The translations under genes and the position numbers were made by a program. From the NCBI RefSeq assembly GCF_900105655.1, contig NZ_LT629787.1:3732006-3796005 (forward strand): a stretch of DNA of 64,000 bases. Reading direction: 5' to 3'. This DNA is from Halopseudomonas salegens. GTDB taxonomy: Bacteria > Pseudomonadota > Gammaproteobacteria > Pseudomonadales > Pseudomonadaceae. Within the stretch, counting starts at the first letter, position 1. The number at the start of each line of letters is the position of its first letter. The notes beneath the pieces were generated by a model, which had not been told where the DNA came from, ran no database searches, and saw nothing but the letters and a program-made list of their open reading frames with translations. Shown here one piece after another: positions 50,198-59,841 of this stretch.

Positions 50198-51523
50198 CTA
50201 GGCGCGGCCTTCCAGCACTGCGTAATAGGCCGGTTGCAGCATCTTGTCTTTCATCGTCCAGGTCACCCAGGATTCTTCGGTCGGGTCAATGAAAGGGAAA
50301 GAGGGCAAGAAGTTCATGTCATAGCCAAACTCCACCAGCATGGCTTTGCCGATGCCGGTAATCATCGGGCATGAGGTGTAGCCGTTGTGCTGGAGCGGGA
50401 GCGGCAGCCCCTGCATCTGTGCCAACAGATTGGCTTCGACCACCGGTGCCTGAGCCTTCACGCTGGCAGCGGTTTTGTTGATCGGTGCACCGATAACATC
50501 GCCAATGCCGAATACTTCCGGATAACGGCGGTGTTGCAGGGTATGGATATCGACATCCAGCCATTGCCCGATAAAAGGGCCTTCCTGGGCGGCCAGGCCG
50601 CATTGGCGAATCGCGTCCGGCGCACTCATTGGCGGCACCACATGCAGGAAATCAAATGACTGTTCGCTGGTCGAGCCGTCGGTTAGCCGGAAATGGGCGA
50701 CTCGGCGTTCAGGTTCAATAGCGGTCAGAGTGTGGAAGTTGTGTTGCTGTACGCCCTGATCGGCAAAACGCTGGATGACGAAGTCATTGACCCAGGGTTG
50801 GCTGAATACGCGGTCACCGGGACAGAAAAAATCCACTGCGTAATTCTCCCGCTGCCCGGTACTTTCAAGTCGTGACAGGGTGGTAAAGGTCATTTTCAGC
50901 GGCGCGCCGGCACACTTCATGGCTGTCGGTGCCATGGTGAACAGGCCTCGTCCCGAGCCCTTGGCGATCCACTGCAGAATCAACTGATTGGTGGCAGTCG
51001 CCGCCTCCAGACTGGCGTAGACACTACCGATACCATGCTTGCCAATCAGCCGGGTATCCATGCCCTCAATCAGGTCGTAATTGAGTTGCAAGCCAGTGGC
51101 CACAATCAGGTAGTCATAACTGAGGTTGTCGCCGTTACTGAGCATGACCTGACGGTTATCCGGATCGAAGTCATGGGCGGAGGCCTTGATCCAGTTAACG
51201 TCAGCAGGTACAAAACGGGCGTTTGGGCGCGTAGTTCCCTGGGGTTGCCAGACCCCGGATGCCACCAGCGTCCAGCCCGGTTGATAATGGTGAATCTCGC
51301 GCTCATCCACCAGGCTGATGCGCGCACCGTCCAGGCTTCGCGACAGCCGGTTGGCCATCGCCATGCCTCCGGCACCAGCACCGATAATGACAATATGCGC
51401 CGAAGTCTTGAGACCGCTGGCATAAAGCCCATGGCTGGTCAGCAAGCCACTGGCACCTGCCAGGGCAGCAAATTTGAGTAGCCGGCGGCGGCCGGGACTG
51501 GCGACAGTGGGAGTGCTGATCAT
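50198..51523 (-). CDS. sqr: sulfide:quinone oxidoreductase, type II-like, with Tat-like signal
   Basis: A 441-aa FAD enzyme that oxidises sulfide and reduces quinone. N-terminal twin-Arg stretch GRRRLLKFAALAGASGLL suggests Tat export. FAD-binding HIVIIGAGAGGMAMANRL (about 43-60), the second FAD region FGIGDVIGAPINKTAASVKAQ, and two redox Cys: Cys204 in MKCAGAPLK and Cys385 in GYTSCPMITG, both placed as in the mitochondrial-type (type II) SQR. Flavocytochrome c flavoprotein is the alternative, less likely given the Cys contexts. An operator-like dyad covers its promoter. Confidence 0.87.
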   Translation of the reverse strand: MISTPTVASPGRRRLLKFAALAGASGLLTSHGLYASGLKTSAHIVIIGAGAGGMAMANRLSRSLDGARISLVDEREIHHYQPGWTLVASGVWQPQGTTRPNARFVPADVNWIKASAHDFDPDNRQVMLSNGDNLSYDYLIVATGLQLNYDLIEGMDTRLIGKHGIGSVYASLEAATATNQLILQWIAKGSGRGLFTMAPTAMKCAGAPLKMTFTTLSRLESTGQRENYAVDFFCPGDRVFSQPWVNDFVIQRFADQGVQQHNFHTLTAIEPERRVAHFRLTDGSTSEQSFDFLHVVPPMSAPDAIRQCGLAAQEGPFIGQWLDVDIHTLQHRRYPEVFGIGDVIGAPINKTAASVKAQAPVVEANLLAQMQGLPLPLQHNGYTSCPMITGIGKAMLVEFGYDMNFLPSFPFIDPTEESWVTWTMKDKMLQPAYYAVLEGRA

Positions 51524-51544
51524 GGTGGCTCTCGCTTTATTCTG

Positions 51545-51563
51545 CTTATACCCCCAAGTGTAT
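51545..51563 (-). promoter_or_regulatory. sqr promoter with CsoR/CstR-like operator
   Basis: On the minus strand the sequence ATACACTTGGGGGTAT (51563-51548) is a dyad ATAC-N8-GTAT with a G-tract, the form bound by CsoR-family repressors, including the persulfide sensor CstR. Its end merges into a -10-like TATAAG (51550-51545), about 22 bp upstream of the sqr ATG. The -35 is poor. No CsoR-type gene is in the window, so the regulator is inferred. Confidence 0.45.
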
Positions 51564-51592
51564 GTTCCGGCGTTATCGCTGGCTACTGATGC

Positions 51593-51609
51593 TGATCAAT
51601 AAATGATCA
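51593..51609. promoter_or_regulatory. 17-bp perfect dyad TGATCA-N5-TGATCA upstream of sqr and the chemoreceptor
   Basis: Two self-complementary TGATCA boxes separated by ATAAA, at the centre of the 265-bp divergent region. It could be an operator for either gene; it resembles, but does not match, the FNR/ANR site (TTGAT-N4-ATCAA). The rest of this intergenic region shows nothing certain. Confidence 0.45.
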
Positions 51610-51788
51610 TTCTTTAGTCGTATACATGCTTCGTCAGTGCTGGCGTTATATTGTCAGATCACCGAAGAGCCGCCCGTTGAATACTGGATTGCTCATGGTT
51701 ATGGATTTCTGCTGGCACCTTGCCTGCTGCTGACTACACTGAAGACTATCTGGACCCGCATTCAGCGGACCTGATCGAGGCACTTGCC

Positions 51789-53420
51789 ATGCTATTCCGC
51801 ACTCTGCCCATCAGCTTGCGTCTGTGGCTGATCCTGGTTTTTTCGTTAGTCCTGCTGTTGGCTCTGGGCAGTCTGTTGCTGGTGCAACTGAATGCCCAGT
51901 TGCATGCCGGCAAGGTCGAGATGACGCGCAATGTGGTGGCCAGCACCAGTGGGGTTCTGGGGCACTATCACCAGCTGGAGCGAAACGGCGAGCTGACCCG
52001 TGAGCAGGCCCAGCAGGCAGCTATGGAGCAGATTCGGGGTTTGCGCTACGCCGGTCAGGAATACTACTGGATCAATGACCTGCACCCTCGAATGGTCATG
52101 CACCCGACCAACCCGGCGCTGGAAGGTGAAGACCTGTCTGGCTATCGTGATCCGGATGGCAAGGCGCTGTTCAATGAAATGGTCGCCGTTGCGCGCAGCA
52201 GCGGTGCTGGCCTGGTGGAATACCGCTGGCCCAAACCTGGCGCGACCGAGCCGGTGGAAAAAGTCTCCTATGTACAATTGTTCGAGCCGTGGGGCTGGGT
52301 TCTCGGCTCCGGCGTGTATATCGATGACATTCGTGCCTTGTTTCGCCAGCAGGCGCTGCAGGCCTTTGGCCTGATTCTTGTGGTTGCGCTTTTACTCGCG
52401 CTACTGGTCGGCTTGATCGGGCGCAGTATCAACCGCCCGTTGGCGGCAACGGTAGATGCGTTGGCCGACATTGCCGAAGGTGAAGGTGATTTGACCCATC
52501 GACTGGATACACAGGGCCGAGATGAACTGGCTGGTCTGGCTGGTCATTTCAATGCCTTTACCGGCAAACTCGCGGCTCTGGTGCGCCGCCTGCTCGGTTC
52601 GGCCCAGTCACTGGATACGGCTGCCACCGAACTGGGAAATATGGCCCAGCGGACCCAGCAACACAGCGCCGAGCAGTCGCAACAGATGGAGCAGGTGGCG
52701 ACGGCGGTCAACGAAGTCAGTTATGCGGTACAGGATGTGGCCAAGCATGCGGAGCAGGCAGCAGAGCAGGTACGCACCGCGGATGACGCTGCACGGGAGG
52801 GGCAGACCGCGGTGCATCAGGGCGTTGCCGAAGCGCAACAACTGGCCAGCACCATGACGCGGGCAGTCACCACCATGCAGGATGTGGAGCGCGAAACCGC
52901 CCAGATCGGCAAGGTGCTGGATGTGATCCAGGCGATTGCCGAGCAAACCAACCTGCTCGCGCTGAATGCGGCTATTGAAGCGGCGCGTGCCGGAGAGCAG
53001 GGACGGGGCTTTGCCGTTGTTGCCGATGAAGTACGCCTGCTGGCGCAGCGTACACAAAGTTCCACAGCGGAAATTCATCAGATGATCGAGACCCTGCGTG
53101 CGTATGTCAGTGAAGCGGTCAAGGTGATTGGCGAGAGCAGTCAGGCGACCGAGCGCACGGTGACGCGGGTGAATGAAACGGGTGAGCGCTTGCAGGACAT
53201 CGTCAACGCCTTGCAGCAGGTCAGTGGGCTCAATCAGTCGATCGCCAGCGCCACGTTGCAGCAATCCCATGTGGTTGAAGAGATCAATCGAAACGTGACC
53301 AGCGTCGCCGGGCTGGCGCGTGACAATGCGGCTGCGGCAGATCAGGCCAGCGCTGCGGGTGCGCAATTGACTGCATTGGCGCAAGATCTGAACCGTTTAC
53401 TGGGTGATTTCCGGGTCTGA
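51789..53420 (+). CDS. methyl-accepting chemotaxis protein with a single Cache domain
   Basis: A 543-aa transmembrane chemoreceptor. Helix 1 (about 12-33), periplasmic sCache_2 domain (about 40-185; QEYYWINDLHPRMVMHPTNPALEG), helix 2 (about 190-212), HAMP (about 213-265), and a cytoplasmic coiled-coil signalling domain with the hairpin tip AEQTNLLALNAAIEAARAGE. ATG 51789 has GAGG 8 bp upstream. The ligand is unknown; sCache_2 receptors often sense small organic acids. Monocistronic, divergent from sqr. Confidence 0.9.
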   Translation: MLFRTLPISLRLWLILVFSLVLLLALGSLLLVQLNAQLHAGKVEMTRNVVASTSGVLGHYHQLERNGELTREQAQQAAMEQIRGLRYAGQEYYWINDLHPRMVMHPTNPALEGEDLSGYRDPDGKALFNEMVAVARSSGAGLVEYRWPKPGATEPVEKVSYVQLFEPWGWVLGSGVYIDDIRALFRQQALQAFGLILVVALLLALLVGLIGRSINRPLAATVDALADIAEGEGDLTHRLDTQGRDELAGLAGHFNAFTGKLAALVRRLLGSAQSLDTAATELGNMAQRTQQHSAEQSQQMEQVATAVNEVSYAVQDVAKHAEQAAEQVRTADDAAREGQTAVHQGVAEAQQLASTMTRAVTTMQDVERETAQIGKVLDVIQAIAEQTNLLALNAAIEAARAGEQGRGFAVVADEVRLLAQRTQSSTAEIHQMIETLRAYVSEAVKVIGESSQATERTVTRVNETGERLQDIVNALQQVSGLNQSIASATLQQSHVVEEINRNVTSVAGLARDNAAAADQASAAGAQLTALAQDLNRLLGDFRV

Positions 53421-53494
53421 TCCTGATCAGCCCTATTGGCTGGCGAGCTGCAATTGGTTAGGGTGTTGACTGATTGATCAAGACGAGAGCAGCC

Positions 53495-54175
53495 ATGCAA
53501 GGGGACAGTATCCAGGTTCTTGCCATCAGCACCGCCCAGGCACAGAACTTCACCGTCGGCCAGCGCACGTTGCGTACTGGGCATTTCAAGCAACCACAGG
53601 CCGGCGCGGTCGACATTGGCACGGAAGGTATTGCCGGCGACTTTATCGGCAACCCGAAACATCATGGCGGGCCGGATCAGGCACTGTATCTGTACAGTCA
53701 GGCTGATGCTGACTGGTGGGCGAATGAGCTGGATCGGACGGCGCTGCCTGCGGGATTTTTCGGGGAGAACCTGACCATCGATGACTGGTGGCCGGCGGTG
53801 CGTGTCGGCGACCGCTTGCAGTGTGGAGATCTGCTGCTGGAAATTACCGGGCCGCGGATACCGTGCGCCACTCTGGCAGCGCGGGTAGGTGATGCCGGTT
53901 TTGCCAAGAGCTTTGTCAAGGCGGAACGCCCCGGGGCCTATGTGCGTGTGCTTCAAAGCGGCGAAATCAAGGCAGGCGATAGCTTGCAGGTTCAGCCAGC
54001 CAGCGAGGCTTTTCCGACCGTGGTTGAACTGTATCGCTTCTGGCACACGCGGCGCCAGGACGCCAGCTTTGTGCAGCGCACACTGGCCGCCCCCGTGGCG
54101 AGTCGTATGCGGGCAGAACTGGAAGAGCTGGCGGCGCGGCAGGCAAAGGAAACCCAGCCGCTGCCGGGTATCTGA
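53495..54175 (+). CDS. MOSC domain protein (YiiM-like)
   Basis: A 226-aa protein with the MOSC fold: GAVDIGTEGIAGDF, HHGGPDQALYLYS, GFFGENLTIDD and the conserved Cys region GPRIPCATLA, followed by a C-terminal helical 3-alpha domain. The Cys in RIPC is the expected molybdenum-cofactor/sulfur carrier residue. YiiM-type proteins reduce N-hydroxylated compounds with Moco. ATG 53495 is preferred to a TTG seven codons earlier. Its stop directly abuts the dbpA stop. Confidence 0.84.
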   Translation: MQGDSIQVLAISTAQAQNFTVGQRTLRTGHFKQPQAGAVDIGTEGIAGDFIGNPKHHGGPDQALYLYSQADADWWANELDRTALPAGFFGENLTIDDWWPAVRVGDRLQCGDLLLEITGPRIPCATLAARVGDAGFAKSFVKAERPGAYVRVLQSGEIKAGDSLQVQPASEAFPTVVELYRFWHTRRQDASFVQRTLAAPVASRMRAELEELAARQAKETQPLPGI

Positions 54176-55558
54176 TCAGACCTGACGTGCGCGTACGCTG
54201 CGGCCTTTCACCTTGCAGCCCTGCAAACCCTTGAGTGCCGCGCTGGCATGCTCGCGCTGGATGGCGACATAGGCGCAGGTATCAAACAGATTGATCTTGC
54301 CGACAGCGGTGCCGGGCAGCCCGGCATCCTTGGTCAGGGCGCCGAGAATATCCCCTGGGCGCAGCTTGCTCTTGCGTCCGGCATCCAGCTCCAGGGTCAC
54401 CATGCTGGCGGCCTGTGGCTTGGCCGCCGTTGGCGCCAATTGCTCCAGAGTACGCATGTCGGGTGTCTGCTCGGTGAAATGCCCGATCTCTTCAACCCGC
54501 TGTGTTTCCTTTGGGGTAAACAGCGAGACCGCACGGCCAGACTGGCCGGCGCGACCGGTACGACCGATACGGTGTACATAAGTGTCGGCATCGCGCGGCA
54601 CATCGAAATTGATCACCAGCGGCAGATCCGGCAAGTCCAGCCCGCGGGCGGCGACATCGGTGGCAATCAACCAGCGCGCGCTGGCGTTGCTGAAGCGCAC
54701 CCAGACCTGGTCACGGTCTTTCTGGTCCAGGTCGCCATGCAGGGCCACCGCCGCAAAGCGATGCTGGCGCATAAAGTTGGCCAGCTCGGCACACCCTTGC
54801 TTGGTCTGGCAGAAAATCATCCCGGCCTCCGCCGGATGCTCGGCCAGTACTCGCAGCAACACGTCGGCCTTGTCGCTGGCCTGGGCGACGCGGTAAAAGG
54901 TTTGGGTGATCTGGTCCTGAGCATTGCCACTGCTGACCTGAATACGTTCCGGTGCGCGCTGGAAGGCGGCACTCAGCTCGGCAATGGCATCCGGGAAGGT
55001 GGCAGAAAACAGCAGTGTCTGGCGCTGGTCGGGGGTTTGTTGGGCGATGTTGACGATGCTGGGGTAAAAGCCCATATCCAGCATGCGGTCGGCCTCATCC
55101 AGCACCAGAGTGCGCAACTGATCCAGTTGCAGGGTCTGTTTGCGCAGGTGATCCTCGATGCGCCCGGGCGTGCCGACGACGATATGTGCGCCATGCTCCA
55201 GCGAGCCGATTTGCGGGCCGATTGGCGTGCCGCCACAGAGGGTAAGCACTTTGACATTGGCCAGCGGCTTGGCCAGCTGACGAATGCTCTCGGCGACCTG
55301 GGTTGCCAGTTCGCGCGTGGGGCAGAGTATCAGTGCCTGGCAGCCGAAAAAGCGCGGGTTCAGGCGTTGCAGCACGCCAAGGGCAAAGGCGGCAGTCTTG
55401 CCGCTGCCGGTATCGGCCTGGGCGATCAGATCCTTGCCGGCGAGCACGCGTGGCAGGCTTTGTTGCTGGATCGGCGTCATCTGCGCATAGCCAAGCCGCT
55501 GCAGGTTATCCAGCAGCTCGGGGTTCAAGTCCAGTTGGGAAAAATCAAGGTCAGACAC
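54176..55558 (-). CDS. dbpA: ATP-dependent RNA helicase DbpA
   Basis: A 460-aa DEAD-box helicase that acts on 23S rRNA hairpin 92 in 50S assembly. Q motif (TPIQQQSLP), motif I ADTGSGKTAA, DEAD box VLDEADRM, SAT, and RGLDLPDLPLVINFD/HRIGRTGR in the second domain. The C-terminal RNA-binding domain (about 385-460; KLRPGDILGALTKDAG... GKINLFDTCAYVAIQREHA) identifies DbpA within the family. Convergent with the MOSC gene. Confidence 0.95.
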   Translation of the reverse strand: MSDLDFSQLDLNPELLDNLQRLGYAQMTPIQQQSLPRVLAGKDLIAQADTGSGKTAAFALGVLQRLNPRFFGCQALILCPTRELATQVAESIRQLAKPLANVKVLTLCGGTPIGPQIGSLEHGAHIVVGTPGRIEDHLRKQTLQLDQLRTLVLDEADRMLDMGFYPSIVNIAQQTPDQRQTLLFSATFPDAIAELSAAFQRAPERIQVSSGNAQDQITQTFYRVAQASDKADVLLRVLAEHPAEAGMIFCQTKQGCAELANFMRQHRFAAVALHGDLDQKDRDQVWVRFSNASARWLIATDVAARGLDLPDLPLVINFDVPRDADTYVHRIGRTGRAGQSGRAVSLFTPKETQRVEEIGHFTEQTPDMRTLEQLAPTAAKPQAASMVTLELDAGRKSKLRPGDILGALTKDAGLPGTAVGKINLFDTCAYVAIQREHASAALKGLQGCKVKGRSVRARQV

Positions 55559-55632
55559 AGGCAGGCTCGGCTCACGCGGCAGAAAAAGGAGCCAAGCCTA
55601 GCAGAGGCGGGGGATTGAGGATAGCGCGAGCA

Positions 55633-55658
55633 GACGGGCAGTCAGGGGACTGCCCGTC
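55633..55658. terminator. hairpin between thiolase and dbpA
   Basis: Perfect 10-bp arms GACGGGCAGT / ACTGCCCGTC around a 6-nt loop, 9 bp beyond the thiolase stop on the minus strand. No clear T-run, so termination may be Rho-assisted. Confidence 0.6.
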
Positions 55659-55666
55659 CTTCAGAC

Positions 55667-56848
55667 TCAGTTGCGCTCGATGGCCAACGCCACGCCCTGA
55701 CCGCCGCCGATGCACAGGGTGGCCAGACCCTTTTTGCTGTCGCTGCGGATCATTTCATGCAGCAGGGTGACCAGCACGCGGCAGCCGGAAGCGCCGATCG
55801 GGTGGCCGAGGGCAATGGCGCCACCATTGACGTTGACCTTGCTGGCATCCCACTGGAGTTCACGGCCGACCGCCAGGGCCTGGGCGGCAAAGGCTTCATT
55901 GGCTTCAATGCGGTCCAACTCATTCAGTTGCCAGCCGGCTTTTTGCAGGCAGCGCTGGGTGGCCGATACCGGGCCGATACCCATGATCGCGGGGTCAACC
56001 CCGGCGTTGGCATAACCTGCCACGCGGGCAAGTACGGGCAGCCCCAGTTCTTTTGCCTTGCTGGCGCTCATCAACATGACCGCAGCGGCGCCATCATTCA
56101 GGCTGGAGGCATTACCCGCGCTGACAGTGCCATCTTTCTTGAAGGCCGGGCGCAGTTTACCCAGGCTTTCGGCGCTGATGCCGTCACGTGGCTGCTCGTC
56201 AGTCACTACCTGCAGCGGCTCGCCCTTGCGCTGGGGCACGCTGACTGGCGTAATTTCGTCGGCAAAGTGCCCGGCTTTTTGCGCGGCCACGGCCTTTTGT
56301 TGCGAGGCGGCGGCGAAGGCGTCCTGGTCTTCCCGGCTGATCTGGTATTTCTCCACCAGATTCTCGGCGGTGATACCCATGTGATAATCGTTGAAGGCAT
56401 CCCAAAGACCATCGTGAATCATGCTGTCGATCACCTGGCCATGGCCCATGCGCTGACCGGTGCGTGAGGTGGGCAGCAGGTGTGGCGACAGGCTCATCGA
56501 CTCCTGACCGCCGGCAATCATGATCTCGGCATCGCCACAGCGGATGGCCTGAGTGGCCAGATGCAGGGCCTTGAGGCCGGAGCCACAGACCTTGTTCAGG
56601 GTCAGTGCCGGCACGCTGTGCGGCAGGCCGGCATGAATGGCCGCCTGGCGCGCCGGATTCTGGCCACAACCGGCGGTGAGCACCTGACCGAGGATAACTT
56701 CATCGATGGTGGCCGGGTCGACCCCCGTTTGCGCCAGAAGGGTTTTGATCACAGTGGCGCCCAATGTGTGGGCGGGGACCTGGGCAAACTGGCCGCCAAA
56801 ACTGCCAATGGCGGTACGGCTGGCGGCTACAATCACGACCTCTTGCAT
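55667..56848 (-). CDS. acetyl-CoA C-acetyltransferase (thiolase)
   Basis: A 393-aa thiolase that condenses or cleaves acetoacetyl-CoA. Nucleophile Cys88 in [12 protein letters not shown], His349-region [13 protein letters not shown] and the acid/base Cys379 in [10 protein letters not shown]. Length and sequence match the biosynthetic/degradative AtoB/PhaA group rather than FadA; which metabolite it serves (short-chain fatty acids, ketone bodies or PHB precursors) is not decided by the sequence. Upstream on the same strand is acs. Confidence 0.93.
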   Translation of the reverse strand: MQEVVIVAASRTAIGSFGGQFAQVPAHTLGATVIKTLLAQTGVDPATIDEVILGQVLTAGCGQNPARQAAIHAGLPHSVPALTLNKVCGSGLKALHLATQAIRCGDAEIMIAGGQESMSLSPHLLPTSRTGQRMGHGQVIDSMIHDGLWDAFNDYHMGITAENLVEKYQISREDQDAFAAASQQKAVAAQKAGHFADEITPVSVPQRKGEPLQVVTDEQPRDGISAESLGKLRPAFKKDGTVSAGNASSLNDGAAAVMLMSASKAKELGLPVLARVAGYANAGVDPAIMGIGPVSATQRCLQKAGWQLNELDRIEANEAFAAQALAVGRELQWDASKVNVNGGAIALGHPIGASGCRVLVTLLHEMIRSDSKKGLATLCIGGGQGVALAIERN

Positions 56849-56938
56849 GAACGACTCCTGGCACTCTGTTCTCTGGGCTGACTAGGATAGTGCTCCCGGT
56901 CACCAACGGCAACGTCAGCGACCATTTTGTTCACAGCC

Positions 56939-58879
56939 TCAGGCGCGGTTGAGTCGATGGGCAATCAATTCCTCGACGACTGCCGGATCAGCCAGGGTTG
57001 AGGTATCACCAAGGCTCTCCAGTTCATCTTCGGCAATTTTGCGCAGGATACGTCGCATGATCTTGCCCGAGCGGGTTTTTGGCAGCCCCGGCGTCCACTG
57101 GATAAATTCCGGCTTGGCAAAGCCGCCCACCTGCTCGGCAACAAAGGCCTTGAGTTCGCTGATCAGGGCATCACTGGGTTCGACATCATGCATCGGCATC
57201 ACGTAGGCATAGATGGCCTGGCCCTTGATGTCATGCGGACAACCCACTACAGCTGCTTCGGCGACTGAATCATGCAGAACCAGTGCGCTTTCCACTTCGG
57301 CGGTGCCTATGCGGTGGCCAGAAACGTTGAGTACATCATCTACCCGGCCGGTGATCCAGTAGTAACCGTCCTCATCGCGCCGAGCCCCATCGCCGGTAAA
57401 ATAAAGGCCGGGGTAGGCACTGAAATAGGTGTCGACCAGACGCTGATGATCACCATAGACGGTGCGAATCTGGCTCGGCCAACTGCGCTTGAGCACCAGG
57501 TTGCCGCTGGCAGCACCCTGCAATTCCTTGCCGTCAGGGTCCATCAGCGCCGGTTCCACACCAAAGAAGGGGCGGGTTGCCGAGCCCGGCTTGAGGTCGG
57601 TGGCGCCGGGCAGGGGCGTAATCATGATGGCGCCGGTCTCGGTCTGCCACCAGGTATCCACAACCGGGCAACGTGAGTCGCCGACGACGTGGTAATACCA
57701 TTCCCAGGCTTCCGGGTTGATGGGTTCACCCACAGTGCCCAGAAGGCGCAGGCTGCTGCGCTGGCAGGAGGTAACGAACTCGTTGCCCTTGGCCATCAGC
57801 GCGCGAATGGCCGTGGGGGCGGTGTAGAAAATATTCACCTGATGCTTGTCGACCACCTGCCAGCAGCGCGAAGCATCCGGATAAGTCGGCACCCCCTCGA
57901 ACATCAGCGTGGTGGCACCGTTGCACAGTGGGCCATAGACGATATAGCTGTGCCCGGTGATCCAGCCGACATCGGCCGTGCACCAGTAAATTTCGCCGGG
58001 TTTGTAGTCGAACACATAGTGATGGGTCATGGCGGCGCTGAGCAGGTAGCCACCGGTGGTATGCAGCACGCCCTTGGGTTTGCCGGTGGAGCCGGAGGTG
58101 TAAAGAATAAAGAGCGGATCTTCGCTGTCCATCGGTTCTGGCGCACAGTCGGCACTGACCTGCTCGATCGCTTCGTGGTACCAGAGATCTCGGGTTGTAT
58201 CCCAGTCGATGGTTTCACCGGTGCGGCGCACGGTGATGACGCTATGCACATTGGGACATTTGGCCAGGGCTTTATCCACATTGGCCTTGAGCGGTACCGG
58301 CTTGCCACCGCGCACGCCGTAATCGGCGGTAATCACGGTCTGGCAGTCGGCATCGAGGATACGGTCACGTACTGCATCGGGCGAAAAGCCACCGAAGACC
58401 ACCGAGTGGACGGCACCGATGCGGGCGCACGCGAGCATGGCATAGGCCGCTTCGGGCACCATGGGCATGTACAGACACACCCGGTCACCCTTTTTGACGC
58501 CGCGACTTTTCAGCACATTGGCCAGGCGGCAGACTTTTTCATGCAATTCGCGGTAGCTGATGCGCGCATCGTCGGTCGGTTCGTCACCTTCCCAGATGAT
58601 TGCGGTCTGTTCTCCCCGGCTGGACAGGTGACGGTCGATGCAGTTGACGCTGACATTCAGCTTGCCACCAATGAACCAGGCGGCCTGGCCTTGCCTGAAA
58701 TCGCAGTCACTGACGGTATGCCAGGGGTGCTCCCAGGTCAGAAAACGTTCGGCCTGCTCGGCCCAGAATTGCTCGGGTTGCTCAATGGATGCGCGGTACA
58801 TGGCCTGATAGCCGGCCTCATCCAGATGGGCGGACTCTCGGACCTGATCGGTGACCGGGTGAAGCTCTTTCGGGTACAT
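56939..58879 (-). CDS. acs: acetyl-CoA synthetase Acs
   Basis: Activates acetate to acetyl-CoA through acetyl-AMP (646 aa). AMP-binding signature [11 protein letters not shown], the WWQTETG motif, and the catalytic, acetylation-regulated Lys in [11 protein letters not shown] near the C-terminus. N-terminal ACAS domain ([22 protein letters not shown]). Full length. The next gene upstream is panC; the thiolase lies downstream. Confidence 0.97.
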   Translation of the reverse strand: MYPKELHPVTDQVRESAHLDEAGYQAMYRASIEQPEQFWAEQAERFLTWEHPWHTVSDCDFRQGQAAWFIGGKLNVSVNCIDRHLSSRGEQTAIIWEGDEPTDDARISYRELHEKVCRLANVLKSRGVKKGDRVCLYMPMVPEAAYAMLACARIGAVHSVVFGGFSPDAVRDRILDADCQTVITADYGVRGGKPVPLKANVDKALAKCPNVHSVITVRRTGETIDWDTTRDLWYHEAIEQVSADCAPEPMDSEDPLFILYTSGSTGKPKGVLHTTGGYLLSAAMTHHYVFDYKPGEIYWCTADVGWITGHSYIVYGPLCNGATTLMFEGVPTYPDASRCWQVVDKHQVNIFYTAPTAIRALMAKGNEFVTSCQRSSLRLLGTVGEPINPEAWEWYYHVVGDSRCPVVDTWWQTETGAIMITPLPGATDLKPGSATRPFFGVEPALMDPDGKELQGAASGNLVLKRSWPSQIRTVYGDHQRLVDTYFSAYPGLYFTGDGARRDEDGYYWITGRVDDVLNVSGHRIGTAEVESALVLHDSVAEAAVVGCPHDIKGQAIYAYVMPMHDVEPSDALISELKAFVAEQVGGFAKPEFIQWTPGLPKTRSGKIMRRILRKIAEDELESLGDTSTLADPAVVEELIAHRLNRA

Positions 58880-58910
58880 GCTCGGCTCGCTCTTGTTGTT
58901 GTCGGCGATA

Positions 58911-58932
58911 GCGCGACCGCAGGCGGTCGCGC
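58911..58932. terminator. hairpin between panC and acs
   Basis: Perfect 9-bp arms GCGCGACCG / CGGTCGCGC around CAGG, 40 bp beyond the panC stop on the minus strand. No T-run; a terminator of the pan operon or a stabilising hairpin. Confidence 0.55.
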
Positions 58933-58972
58933 ATGGCTGTTCCCTACAGGATTGACCCTAATGGCCGGCAAT

Positions 58973-59836
58973 TCAACCCTGCTTTGGTCGCATGCTGAAA
59001 CGCAGGTTGTCGATCAGGCGGGTTTTGCCCAGAAAAGCGGCGGCAAGAGCAACCCCGGTCCGGGTATCCGGGCCAATGGCAGCCAGGCTGTCGGCATCGC
59101 GCAGGTCGAGGTAATCTGCTGTGAAGCCTGCACTTTCCAGGCTGTGGCGGGCCGTCTCAATGATGGCGGCATAATCGCGTCGACCGCTCTGTACTGCCGC
59201 AGCAATCTGCTGCAGTTGTTGGTACAGCAAAGGTGCCTGCTGACGCTGTCTGGGGGTCAGGTAGCCGTTGCGCGACGACAGTGCCAGGCCATCCTCGGCA
59301 CGGCAGGTGGGCTCGCCGACGATATGCACCGGCAGCGACAGGTCCTGGGTCATTTTGCGAATGACGGCCAATTGCTGGTAATCCTTCTCGCCAAATACCG
59401 CAAGATCTGGCTGGACGATATTGAACAGCTTGCTGACCACGGTCGCCACGCCGTTGAAGTGGCCCGGGCGACTACCGCCACAGAGCCCTTCAGACACCAC
59501 AGGAACGCTGACCTGGGTATGGCCATTCAGGCCGTCCGGGTACATCTCGGTGGCATTTGGCGCGAAAAGCAGGTGCGCGCCAGCGTCAAACAGTTTGGCC
59601 TGGTCTTCACTCAGGGTGCGCGGGTAGCTGTCGAGATCCTCATTGGGGCCGAATTGCATCGGGTTGACGAAGATACTGACGACGACAAAGTCGCCACGTG
59701 CCAGGGCAGTGCGAACCAGGGCGATATGCCCGGCATGCAGGTTGCCCATGGTCGGCACCAGGCCGATGCGTTTGCCTTCTTCACGCGCACGGGAAACGGC
59801 CGCGCGCACCTGAGCAATGCTGTGCACGGTATTCAT
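58973..59836 (-). CDS. panC: pantothenate synthetase PanC
   Basis: Joins pantoate and beta-alanine in an ATP-dependent reaction (287 aa). HIGH-like motif [12 protein letters not shown] (about 31-42), the FGEKDYQQL (KDYQQ) motif and [10 protein letters not shown] (the KMSKS equivalent). Starts 5 bp after panB, so coupled. panD, which usually follows in Pseudomonas, is missing here. Confidence 0.97.
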   Translation of the reverse strand: MNTVHSIAQVRAAVSRAREEGKRIGLVPTMGNLHAGHIALVRTALARGDFVVVSIFVNPMQFGPNEDLDSYPRTLSEDQAKLFDAGAHLLFAPNATEMYPDGLNGHTQVSVPVVSEGLCGGSRPGHFNGVATVVSKLFNIVQPDLAVFGEKDYQQLAVIRKMTQDLSLPVHIVGEPTCRAEDGLALSSRNGYLTPRQRQQAPLLYQQLQQIAAAVQSGRRDYAAIIETARHSLESAGFTADYLDLRDADSLAAIGPDTRTGVALAAAFLGKTRLIDNLRFSMRPKQG

Positions 59837-59841
59837 TGTGT

